A DNA stretch of 64,000 bases, from NCBI RefSeq assembly GCF_024256385.1, contig NZ_JAMLFW010000001.1:4526001-4590000 (forward strand), in the 5' to 3' direction. The notes under the pieces were generated by a model. It was given only the letters and a program-made list of their open reading frames with translations. It was not told where the DNA came from and did not search any database. This document shows positions 56,440 to 64,000 of the stretch, piece by piece. The stretch's first letter is position 1, and every line of letters starts with the position of its first letter. The position numbers and the translations under genes are program-made. Origin of the DNA: Anatilimnocola floriformis (GTDB lineage: Bacteria; Planctomycetota; Planctomycetia; Pirellulales; Pirellulaceae).

Positions 56440-59400
56440 CTAAAATCCCTTGGCTCGCTTCGCCACGCCATCCTCCGACCTGAATACCTCGGCAGTAACC
56501 ATCAGCAAATGGCGATGCTCTCCCTTGGACGCACTGCCTTCGCCCGCCCCCTGCAACATGTTGGGAGTCACGAGCTTCGAATCAGCGCATTGCCAGTCGG
56601 TCCGGTCGAGATCCAAGAAGAGCGTTTGAGTGCCGTTAACGTATACAGCGCCAGTGAGGGAAGGAAGCTTCGCATCGATTCCCGGATTCGTTTGCGGAGC
56701 GATGTTTATTCGAACGCAATTCCGCTCCCCAATCACAGGAACAAGATGTAGCGTGCGGAGTTGATTCGCAGCGACCTTGCCATCTTCACCAGCAGTAGCT
56801 TCCACAGCTACCAATTGGCCGTTGTAAGTGATGGCCTTGGTTGCGGCGCAGAGCTTGCGAGTATCGTGCTTTAACAGGGCAACTGTTTGCTCCGCGTTGA
56901 ACTCTTGAAAGCCTTGCCACTGATCGATGGCGACGATGTTTTGCTTGTGCTGCGCATCGGCAGCCATCTTTTGCCACTCGGCGGTTGGAATCCAAACTTG
57001 CCGCAGGTTGAGCACGACGGTTGTCGCTCTGGCAAGGCGGAGCTGTCCCAGCAAATCGGCGATCTTTTGGTGAACCCATTCGTAATTGGTGACCAGCAAG
57101 CTCCCTTGTTGTGGAGCAAATTCCACCGTTCCTTCGCCCCCCACCTCGCTCCACGAGTCGGGTTCAATCGTCGAAGTAATCAATTCGATGAGCTTGTCGC
57201 TACCCAGTTCGGGAGTCTTGGCCTTCTGCACTTCCAGCAGACCGTGAGCGTGCGTGCGGACGCGAACCGCCAACTCAAATTGTGGTTTCTGGCTGGAGAG
57301 CCTGGCCAGCGTTTCCTCGACCGACAGGTCAGCGACGCTGTATAGCTTCGTGACCTTCTCCGGTTGCACACCCTGGTTTTGCAGCTCGCCAAATTTCCGC
57401 ACGGCCGTTTCTTTTTTTGTTGTACTGCTCTCTTCGCGGAGTTCGGCTTCATCGATTTTACGAACCGTGATCAACAGCCAGAGATGTGCATTTTTGTCGG
57501 ACTCATGCAACGACTTCAGACCACCAATTGCATAAGTGTGTTCGGGGCTCAGCTCAATTTGCGTTTGCAGCCGATTGACTGCGACTTGCGGAATTTGCAC
57601 GTTGACGTTGCCCGGCAATTCGCCGATGTCGACTTGGCTGATTTGGCTCTCGGCCCGGGCGAAATCGACTTTGATTTTGCCGTTAGCGAGTCCGCGAGCT
57701 CGCAAACGCATCTTCCAACCAGCATCGACGACGCGAATTTCTGGCTGAAATGTTCCTTTCTCGACTTCCTTCACCGCGACGACGAACGGCCGGCGTTCAA
57801 GCGATTCGATGCGTACCGCTTGCCCATTGAACGTAGTAACCTTCGGCGCACAGACAAAGCTCATTTCCTTGTCGGCTTGGGCCGCTGTCATAAACGTCCG
57901 CATTTGTTGCTCATCGAATGTCGCGGCGATCACTGGTTGCTGACGATTCATTGTCGACTGCAGGCCTTCCGCTCCTTCGCCATCCATCGCGATTTCGAAG
58001 CGGCCCAAATCAGCGTCCGGCTTCGGTTGAATCGCTTGCCACTCTGCCTGCACTGCTTGTTGCAATCGAGCAGGAGCTTGCAGCAGGCGAACTTCAAACA
58101 CGTATTGAGCAAAACCAGATTGCCTGTAAATGTCGAGATGCTCTGCGACGATCCGCTGTCCCGCTGCAGTCGTCCGCACCACGAACTGACCGTTGTGCCA
58201 ACCAAACGACAGTTCATTTTTCTTTGTCAAATTTCCGCTGAGCGCCGATTGCAGTAAATCTTGTAAATAGCGCACCGCCTGTTCGGAATCGTCGACGATA
58301 TCTTTTTGAATGGCCGTGATCAGGTCTTGGACGTCGTACGTCGCAGTAATCAATTCGGCCGGCGAATCCAAATCAGCAAGTTCCTCGCCGATGACCGCCG
58401 TTGTGATCGCTAGCGTAGTGGCTGGAGTTGCGGAACCCTTCGCCCGTGGATCTTTTGCCCGGACGAGCAGCGCTGCGCCAGGCAGCGTGATCAGAGCGAG
58501 CACGGCCATGACAGCCCAGCACCACCAGGGAGTATTGCGGCGACATCCTTGTCCCAATTGCATGATTCTCTCCAATCGTTGCTTCGTGACATCCACCGGT
58601 CGAACACCGGGAAATGCGGGTACGGGCTGCAGTTGTTGTTTCAGTTCGAGCAGGTTCAAAAGGCTGCGGGCATACGCGAGCGGCGTGCAGCCGAGGTGGC
58701 CGATCACTTCTTCGTCGCAGCTGCGTTCGGTTTCACGCGTCAGCCATTGATTGGCCCAGCGCACCAGCGGATGAAACCACCAGAGACATTGCACAACCAG
58801 CTGCAGCATCGCGATCCACAGATCGCCGCGGCGAATGTGCACCAGTTCGTGCGCGAGCAACAGCTCGATGTCTCGTATTTGTTTTTGTTCGACGACTGCG
58901 TTCGGCAGCACGATCGTTGGTCGCCACAGTCCGACGACCGCGGGGCCGACGGCGCTCGAGGTGATCAGCAATCGTGCTTTTCTGCGGATTTTTAGACGCT
59001 GCTGCAAATCACTGAGTAGCTCACTCAATTCCGCAGACGGTTCTACTTGGCCGGTGCGAATCTGCCGCCAACAAGCTTGCCAGCGGCGGAACATCCACAT
59101 GCTGCAAGCGAGCAACCCCGCGAACCAAGCCAACACGAGCGAGGTTGCGAGCGTGCGCGACCAGTTGATACTCGCAGCAGGCACCTCCGCTGCGTGCGGC
59201 TGAAGCGTGGGATTTGGCGTGATGGGCGATTCTTGCGTTGCCGCATGCGTCCTTAGTCTGATCACGATGTCGTCGGCATCTCGTGGAGTTGCGATCAACG
59301 TGGAGTCAACCGGCGAGTCTTCCACGACCGCCACCTTCGTGAACGGCTGCAACCAACAAAAGATACCACTCGGACTGCTCCACACCGGCGGCGTCACACA

Positions 59401-59553
59401 CTTCACAATCACCAGCAGCCACAACACGCTGGCTAAATTCGGCCGCGACCTGCCGAAGCACCAGACTAGCCCACCGACAAGCACGACTAACAGCGTCACC
59501 TGCCAACATTGCATCCAAGCGATCCGCACGAACTGATCGAACATCCCATCCAT
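56440..59553 (-). CDS. M56 (BlaR1-like) membrane protease fused to secretin-like modules
   Basis: The ATG at 59553 follows AAGGAGA; the protein has 1037 residues. The first third has four hydrophobic segments and the zinc site HELVHIRRGDLWI, plus ERSCDEEVI, typical of M56/BlaR1. The extracytoplasmic rest is not a penicillin-binding domain. It has a secretin-like unit (ATYDVQDLITAIQKDIVD, FVCAPKVTTFNGQAVRI, LSPEHTYAIGGLKSLH) and a second unit with LYSVADLSVEETLARLSSQ, IEPDSWSEVGGEGTVEF and VHQKIADLLGQLRL. With the BlaI-type gene 31 bases upstream of it, it probably senses an envelope signal and cleaves the repressor. Confidence 0.87.
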   Translation of the reverse strand: MDGMFDQFVRIAWMQCWQVTLLVVLVGGLVWCFGRSRPNLASVLWLLVIVKCVTPPVWSSPSGIFCWLQPFTKVAVVEDSPVDSTLIATPRDADDIVIRLRTHAATQESPITPNPTLQPHAAEVPAASINWSRTLATSLVLAWFAGLLACSMWMFRRWQACWRQIRTGQVEPSAELSELLSDLQQRLKIRRKARLLITSSAVGPAVVGLWRPTIVLPNAVVEQKQIRDIELLLAHELVHIRRGDLWIAMLQLVVQCLWWFHPLVRWANQWLTRETERSCDEEVIGHLGCTPLAYARSLLNLLELKQQLQPVPAFPGVRPVDVTKQRLERIMQLGQGCRRNTPWWCWAVMAVLALITLPGAALLVRAKDPRAKGSATPATTLAITTAVIGEELADLDSPAELITATYDVQDLITAIQKDIVDDSEQAVRYLQDLLQSALSGNLTKKNELSFGWHNGQFVVRTTAAGQRIVAEHLDIYRQSGFAQYVFEVRLLQAPARLQQAVQAEWQAIQPKPDADLGRFEIAMDGEGAEGLQSTMNRQQPVIAATFDEQQMRTFMTAAQADKEMSFVCAPKVTTFNGQAVRIESLERRPFVVAVKEVEKGTFQPEIRVVDAGWKMRLRARGLANGKIKVDFARAESQISQVDIGELPGNVNVQIPQVAVNRLQTQIELSPEHTYAIGGLKSLHESDKNAHLWLLITVRKIDEAELREESSTTKKETAVRKFGELQNQGVQPEKVTKLYSVADLSVEETLARLSSQKPQFELAVRVRTHAHGLLEVQKAKTPELGSDKLIELITSTIEPDSWSEVGGEGTVEFAPQQGSLLVTNYEWVHQKIADLLGQLRLARATTVVLNLRQVWIPTAEWQKMAADAQHKQNIVAIDQWQGFQEFNAEQTVALLKHDTRKLCAATKAITYNGQLVAVEATAGEDGKVAANQLRTLHLVPVIGERNCVRINIAPQTNPGIDAKLPSLTGAVYVNGTQTLFLDLDRTDWQCADSKLVTPNMLQGAGEGSASKGEHRHLLMVTAEVFRSEDGVAKRAKGF

Positions 59554-59584
59554 TGCCCGTCTCCTTGGCAATCAATCCTGTGCA

Positions 59585-59968
59585 CTATTTGCCTTCGCCA
59601 TCCATCCCGTCAATCAGTTTGCGCAGCTCCGACAAATCATCGGCGGTCAGGCCGCGCTCTTCGATCAGATGACGCATCAGTGGCAGCGCTTCGCCGCCGA
59701 ACAAGCGATCGATCAGATCGTCAATCGTGCGGCCAATCACTTTCTGTGGCTTCACCTTGGGCGAATAGACACGTGTGCGGGCCACGAGCTTGCCCGTGAC
59801 ATAACCCTTTGTTTCCAACCGCCGCAGATACGTTTGCACAGTCGCAAAATCGATCTTCCGGTCGTCCGGAAACGCGACGTGCACCTCGCGCACTGTCGCG
59901 TGCCCCAGTTCCCACAGAATGCGGGCGACTTCCATCTCACCTTTCGAAAGCTCCGGCCGATCCGTCAT
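59585..59968 (-). CDS. BlaI/MecI-family repressor
   Basis: The ATG at 59968 has GGGAGGC five bases upstream and gives 127 residues. The winged helix LSKGEMEVARILWELGHATV, VHVAFPDDRKIDFATVQTYL, RRLETKGYVTGKLVARTRVY is canonical. The C-terminal dimerisation helices (ALPLMRHLIEERGLTADDL, LRKLIDGMDG) match the family. It represses its own operon with the M56 protease by binding the dyads at 59997-60033 and is normally inactivated by cleavage. Confidence 0.93.
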   Translation of the reverse strand: MTDRPELSKGEMEVARILWELGHATVREVHVAFPDDRKIDFATVQTYLRRLETKGYVTGKLVARTRVYSPKVKPQKVIGRTIDDLIDRLFGGEALPLMRHLIEERGLTADDLSELRKLIDGMDGEGK

Positions 59969-59996
59969 CCGTGCCTCCCGCGCGCACACCTCTCAA

Positions 59997-60033
59997 GTAC
60001 AACTGTACGCGGATTGTACGTACATCTGTACGT
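59997..60033. promoter_or_regulatory. Two BlaI-type operator dyads
   Basis: GTACA-AC-TGTAC (59997-60008) and ACGTACA-TC-TGTACGT (60018-60033) share the TACA-n2-TGTA core known for BlaI/MecI operators. Their centres are 23 bases apart, about two helical turns. They lie 29-65 bases upstream of the repressor ATG, where they would cover its promoter. Confidence 0.75.
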
Positions 60034-60039
60034 GGGTCA

Positions 60040-60534
60040 AGCACAGTTGTTGGGATCAGTTGCAACCCTGGCAGCTATCCGCGCAACGTGCAGTCGGTCG
60101 ATATCGACCGCAACGGCAAGCTTGACTTGGTAGTCAACAACGTGGGCATCGGCCCCGACTTCAATGGCGATGGGCACCCCGATCTCGCCACGACGCAGGT
60201 GTTCGATGCTCCAGCGATCCATGTGATGCTGAACAACCATCAAGGCAAAAACTTGCCGCCCACTTTCGTCAATCCACCCAGCGCCGAAGTGAAAGAAAGG
60301 ACTGCGCAACTGAGCGTCATCGCCGATGACGACAGCGGCGAAGCGAAGGTCACCTATACCTGGTCAACCATCGGCCCCACACCGGCGCCCGTGACCTTCA
60401 GCGTCAACGGTAGCAATGATGCACAGAACGCCCAGGCGACGTTCACCAAGAGTGGCAATTATATCGTGCAATGCAAAGCGACCGACAAACAAGGCTTGTC
60501 GGTAATCAAACTCGTCGTCGCAAAAATTCCGTAA
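60040..60534 (+). pseudogene. 5'-truncated FG-GAP/PKD-like surface-protein fragment
   Basis: From about 60055 the plus strand reads SYPRNVQSVDIDRNGKLDLV, then DFNGDGHPDLATTQVF (FG-GAP/VCBS-type Ca-binding repeats), and ends with a PKD/Ig-like domain (SVIADDDSGEAKVTYTWSTI, KSGNYIVQCKATDKQG) and a normal stop. There is no start codon, ribosome-binding site or signal peptide; the frame runs back through the BlaI operators into blaI antisense. It looks like the surviving 3' end of a large surface-protein gene. Confidence 0.6.
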
Positions 60535-60587
60535 TTGGAGTTACATTCCGCGTTCGAACGGGAACAAATCGGTGTTGATGCGATTGC

Positions 60588-62078
60588 TCAGCGAATGCCA
60601 GCGATCCGCGTTTCGATTTCGTTGACGCGGGCGTTTTGTTTGCGAACCTTCCAGTATTCTTTTTCGTTTTGCAGGGCTTGGGCGAGGCGGGTCATTTCGC
60701 CTTGCGATTCGAAACGCTCTTGGGCGCTGTGGAGGCATTGCAGGCCGGTCTTTTCGTCGCCGCGCATCAGGCAGGCCAGCGCATAGTCGGCTTCGGCATC
60801 GGCTTGGCCGATCCAACCGTTGAGTTGTTGCGATTGCATCGCTTTATTCAGCAGCCGATAGCCGGAGTCCGAGTCGCCAGAGTGACACTTGATCGAACCG
60901 AGGCAAGCATTGGCCGCGGAGACCAGCGCAGGATTTTCGTTCGCCATGCAACTGGCGAGAATCGCCGTGGCAGCCGACGATTGTCCGACGCGGGCCAGTG
61001 CGTTGGCTTCGGCGAGGCGGAGCCAATCGCGAACTTGGGGATTGGTAGCATTCGTCTCCGCCCGCTTGAGAGCGAGGAGCGCCGGCTCGTGATCGCCGCG
61101 ATCGAGCAAGCTTTGGCCGATGGTGCCCCATACGATTGCTTCCCCATCGGTGCCGGCTGCATTGATCAGCAGCACCGGGACGGGAGACAGAGGAACCAGA
61201 TTGCGAACCGACTCCGCGGGCCAATCGAGCTTCACCGGCCGCAGATAGGATGCCGTGTCCCAATAGCCAGGATCGAAGAGCGGAGGTTGCAGACGGCGAG
61301 TTCCAGCAGCGCGTGTGATCGATGATGTCCACGCTTGATCGGCAGCATCCAGCCGGTTGGCGCGACGCAAGGCATCGCTTTGCAACAATCGCAGTTGAAA
61401 CTCCTGATACGAATCGCACTTCGCGGCAACATTGCAGGCCAAGTCGAGAATCGTTGCTGCCTGCTCGGGCTGCAGTGCCACCAGATGAGCAATCGCTGCC
61501 GTGCGAGCTGCATCCAAGCGAATCATCGTTGGTGATTTGCCGGAGGCGAAGGCAGCCACGGCATCGATTTCACTGCGTGGTGCACCACTCTGCAACTTGT
61601 CGAGCAACTGCCGCCGCGCTGCCAGATAGCTGGCCGCTGGTTGCGATTCTCCCGCTGCATACAACTTCGACCAACCGTCGGCAGGTTGCAGTTGCAACCA
61701 GCGATCGTACTCGGCTGCAACAAATTTCAGCGTGGTTGTTGGCCGTTGATCGAGGCCGTTGCGGAGGGCTTCGAGCGTCAGTTCCGGATGACGATAGATC
61801 AACTGCCGAGCCGCGGCTTGTTCGCCGCCGGCGAGCAGTTTTTCTAATCGCGGCAAAAACGTTTTGGTTTTCGCCGTCGCGACCTGCGGCGCGTGAAAGG
61901 CCAGGCTAGCGCCATCCACCTTCACTTGAAACGGCGCGGCCCCCTTGGCGGTCGACGGCTCATCATCACCAATCGGCAGCTTGGCAAAGTTCCAGTTGGG
62001 AGCTTTGACGCAGCCGGAGAGCGAGAGCGAAACCGCGATGGCCAGGAGCAAATTCGACGTGACAGAGAATCGAGACAT
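60588..62078 (-). CDS. TPR-like lipoprotein, unknown
   Basis: The protein has 496 residues. The signal MSRFSVTSNLLLAIAVSLSL ends at a lipobox LSLSGC with Cys at 23. The body is helical with TPR/Sel1-like pairs (PALLALKRAETNATNPQVRD, RGDEKTGLQCLHSAQERFES). An embedded beta segment (PLFDPGYWDTASYLRPVKLD) near 270 may be a separate domain. It starts one base after the secretin stop, so the pair is cotranscribed. It may be a pilotin-like or assembly lipoprotein for the secretin, which is inferred from position only. Confidence 0.75.
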   Translation of the reverse strand: MSRFSVTSNLLLAIAVSLSLSGCVKAPNWNFAKLPIGDDEPSTAKGAAPFQVKVDGASLAFHAPQVATAKTKTFLPRLEKLLAGGEQAAARQLIYRHPELTLEALRNGLDQRPTTTLKFVAAEYDRWLQLQPADGWSKLYAAGESQPAASYLAARRQLLDKLQSGAPRSEIDAVAAFASGKSPTMIRLDAARTAAIAHLVALQPEQAATILDLACNVAAKCDSYQEFQLRLLQSDALRRANRLDAADQAWTSSITRAAGTRRLQPPLFDPGYWDTASYLRPVKLDWPAESVRNLVPLSPVPVLLINAAGTDGEAIVWGTIGQSLLDRGDHEPALLALKRAETNATNPQVRDWLRLAEANALARVGQSSAATAILASCMANENPALVSAANACLGSIKCHSGDSDSGYRLLNKAMQSQQLNGWIGQADAEADYALACLMRGDEKTGLQCLHSAQERFESQGEMTRLAQALQNEKEYWKVRKQNARVNEIETRIAGIR

Positions 62079-62079
62079 A

Positions 62080-64000
62080 TCAGTAGGCCTTCGGCACCAA
62101 ACTGTGGAATCGGAAGATGGTCTGCAATTGGTTCTCTGGCGGATTGGCTCGTAACGTTTCGCGCGGCAGGAAACTGTTCATGGTTCCCACAGCATCGGGT
62201 GCATGCGGATGAATGCTCAGGGCGCCGATCAGCTCATGCGACAGGGCAGCGCTCTCGTGCGGTGTGTTGAAAATGTAAGGTCGAATCATCACGACCAGCT
62301 CGCGTCGCGTTCGGCCGGTTTGTTGCGAACGAAAAGCGATTCCGATGATGGGAAGCTTTCCTAGAATCGGAATTTGATCGCGCGAGTCACGCAGATCTTC
62401 TTCGATCAAACCACCCAGTGCGACCGTCAAGCCATCTTTGGCAACGATAGTTCCCGACACCGTGGTGCGGCGAACGACATCGATCGGAGCCTGCTGAATA
62501 TCACCGTTGGCATTCGGGATCGGCACATCCACAGTTCCGTCGAGCGCTGAGTTTTCCTGAGCGACCCGCAAGGTGACACTCCGGTCCGCATTGATGTTCG
62601 GGGTAATCAGCAAAGTTTGTCCGATATTTTGCAGCGTCGTATTCGGCACTGCGGTCGACCCGGCGACCACGCCGCCAATGGGGTTTGCCAAAGTGGTTCC
62701 AGCTGTAAAGCCAGTCGTGATCGGAATGGTCCGGCCAATGAAAATACGACTCACTTCGTTGTTCGCGGTTAGCAGCAGCGGTGTGGCCAGCTGCGTCACG
62801 CGATTCTTTGATTCCAGCATTTGCAGTCGAGCGCGAAAGTGTCGGCTGACAACTTGAAAGGTCATGTTTTGTGCGGGTTGAGCAGCCAACGTCGCACCCG
62901 GCGCGATCGGTTCGAAGCGTGTGACACCACCTTGATCGGCAGCCGGCGGCAGGATATTCCCCGTCGTGAATCCCGTCGTCGGATCGAGGTTATTGATGAA
63001 GCCGCCCGCGATCGAGTTGCCATCGGTGAATTGATAATCAAACGCCGAAGTGAACGTGTCGTCTAACTGCAGCGCCAGCACCTGCACTTCGAGCAGCACC
63101 AACGGCGTGGGAACGTCGAGTTCGCGAATTAGTTCTTCGATCTTCTCCATGCTGGCCGTGTCTGCGGTGCGCACGATCAATTGGTTATTGCGCGAGACAA
63201 TCGTGACAAAGATGTCGGCCTTGCGCGCTCGCAGCAAATCATCGACTGCTTTGCCGCCGAGTTCGATGGCTTGGATTTGTTCCGCAGTGAGATCCTCCAG
63301 CTTCTTGGGAGGATCACCTTCTTGGCTTTGTTGATTGTTGTTGTTTTGTCCGACGTTGCCGAACCCACCGAAGCCGGAGCTGCCATAGCCACCACCACCG
63401 CCAAATCCGCCACCTCCGAAACCACCGCCACCGCCGCCGATACCACCTAATCCACCACCAATTCCGCCGCCGCCAAAACCTCCGATCCCGCCACCTATGC
63501 CTCCGCCAATACCACCACCACCGAAGCCGTTTCCGCCGCCGCCGTAGCCGCCGTTTTGACCGCCGAGGACGCGTGACTGTTGATCAACGAGTGAGAACCG
63601 CGCAAACCGCTGCACTAGATCCTGCAAGATTTCGCCGTTCACGGCCTGGCCATTCAGCGAGAGTTGCACGCGATCGCCAAAAGCTCCCGAGATCGCGTAG
63701 GCGACTTCCATCGGGTTGGGATACAGCATCGTGAAGACACGAGTTTGTTCCTCGCGAAAACTGCCGAGGTCTTTTTCGTATTCATCGGTCGTGAAGATTC
63801 GCACAATGCCCGTGGCGGCGTCTTCGCGATAAAACAGGCCGTGCGCTTTGGTCAAAGCATCGAGCGCCACGCCCGGCCGCACGTCGCGCAGATAAAGCGT
63901 CACCAGCACCTTGCCAGCCGTGGATGAAGGAACGATCTTCAAGCCCGTCTGATCCGCGAGCAACTTGCACGCTTCATGCAGCGGCGTATCGCGAAACTCG
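62080..64000 (-). CDS. Secretin of a type II/IV-pilus-type system (5' end outside window)
   Basis: The frame is open to the window edge (EFRDTPLHEACKLLADQTGL...), so the N-terminus is missing; about 640 residues are present. Secretin N-domain motifs precede (TLYLRDVRPGVALDALTKAH, NGQAVNGEILQDLVQRF). A glycine-rich stretch of about 75 residues sits between N-domains. LVLLEVQVLALQLDD and the C-terminal KLPIIGIAFRSQQTGRTRRE, LVVMIRPYIF are the secretin core. It forms the outer-membrane channel. The lipoprotein follows immediately, and the M56 and BlaI genes are nearby. Confidence 0.9.
   Translation of the reverse strand, partial: EFRDTPLHEACKLLADQTGLKIVPSSTAGKVLVTLYLRDVRPGVALDALTKAHGLFYREDAATGIVRIFTTDEYEKDLGSFREEQTRVFTMLYPNPMEVAYAISGAFGDRVQLSLNGQAVNGEILQDLVQRFARFSLVDQQSRVLGGQNGGYGGGGNGFGGGGIGGGIGGGIGGFGGGGIGGGLGGIGGGGGGFGGGGFGGGGGYGSSGFGGFGNVGQNNNNQQSQEGDPPKKLEDLTAEQIQAIELGGKAVDDLLRARKADIFVTIVSRNNQLIVRTADTASMEKIEELIRELDVPTPLVLLEVQVLALQLDDTFTSAFDYQFTDGNSIAGGFINNLDPTTGFTTGNILPPAADQGGVTRFEPIAPGATLAAQPAQNMTFQVVSRHFRARLQMLESKNRVTQLATPLLLTANNEVSRIFIGRTIPITTGFTAGTTLANPIGGVVAGSTAVPNTTLQNIGQTLLITPNINADRSVTLRVAQENSALDGTVDVPIPNANGDIQQAPIDVVRRTTVSGTIVAKDGLTVALGGLIEEDLRDSRDQIPILGKLPIIGIAFRSQQTGRTRRELVVMIRPYIFNTPHESAALSHELIGALSIHPHAPDAVGTMNSFLPRETLRANPPENQLQTIFRFHSLVPKAY

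Noticed and set aside
59809-60534. Full 241-codon gene reading through blaI antisense
   Set aside because: Only the part after about 60055 is protein-like. The first 80 codons are antisense to the repressor and its operators.

Overview
The window looks like chromosome from a planctomycete, most likely a Pirellulales-type organism. Lineage markers seen directly are: two PVC-type dehydrogenase/haem-domain gene sets; a DUF1559 prepilin-like protein followed by a small lipoprotein; exported giant proteins that start with an LE-x-LE-x-R-x-LL-type motif; a leucine-rich-repeat protein with the FSLRSFLI membrane start; a BlaI/M56 pair; and one-domain soluble kinases and chemoreceptors. The DNA is GC-rich, so most long antisense reading frames are shadows and were discarded. 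No phage, insertion sequence, CRISPR array or rRNA was seen.

Layout. Positions 1-14.7 kb hold exported catabolic and surface proteins: an M1 aminopeptidase cut by the window edge, a glucose/sorbosone-dehydrogenase-like surface protein, a ThuA/NPCBM/dehydrogenase protein with its separate haem partner, a GH88/GH105-like hydrolase, and a DUF1559/lipoprotein pair. 14.9-19.0 kb (minus) is a ribose-type sugar ABC transporter operon, led by a 40-residue lipoprotein. 19.2-23.4 kb holds a Ser/Thr kinase, csrA, a HicB/RHH-like protein, RNase P RNA (minus) and an HtrA-like protease. 23.8-26.8 kb is a fused dehydrogenase-HEAT-cytochrome protein. 26.9-36.1 kb (minus) is a complete chemosensory operon in transcription order cheW, mcp, cheR, cheA, cheC-like, cheD, cheY, cheB. 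Then come purQ, tRNA-Val and a small segment bounded by inverted copies of the tRNA trailer (37.3-39.85 kb). 39.9-45.2 kb is one giant PPC-repeat surface protein with an N-terminal dockerin-like module. 45.4-47.9 kb holds selO and a GNAT/SdpI-like pair.

The most unusual part is 47.9-56.4 kb. A DUF697-type GTPase is divergent from a tight three-gene operon. The operon encodes an EAD1-like domain fused to a trypsin-like protease, an EAD1-like domain on a helical protein, and a 1536-residue protein. The third protein has the flanking parts of an nSTAND receptor (N-terminal helical region, winged helix, membrane helix, coiled coil, WD40 propellers, TPR) but no visible NTPase core. It reads as a candidate conflict or self/non-self sensing system of unusual composition.

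The end of the window (56.4-64 kb) has an M56 sensor protease carrying secretin-like modules, its BlaI-type repressor with two dyad operators, a decayed FG-GAP/PKD fragment, a TPR-like lipoprotein and a type II/IV secretin cut by the window edge. Several intergenic repeats (perfect inverted repeats, helically phased heptamers, four spaced dyads) are reported separately.
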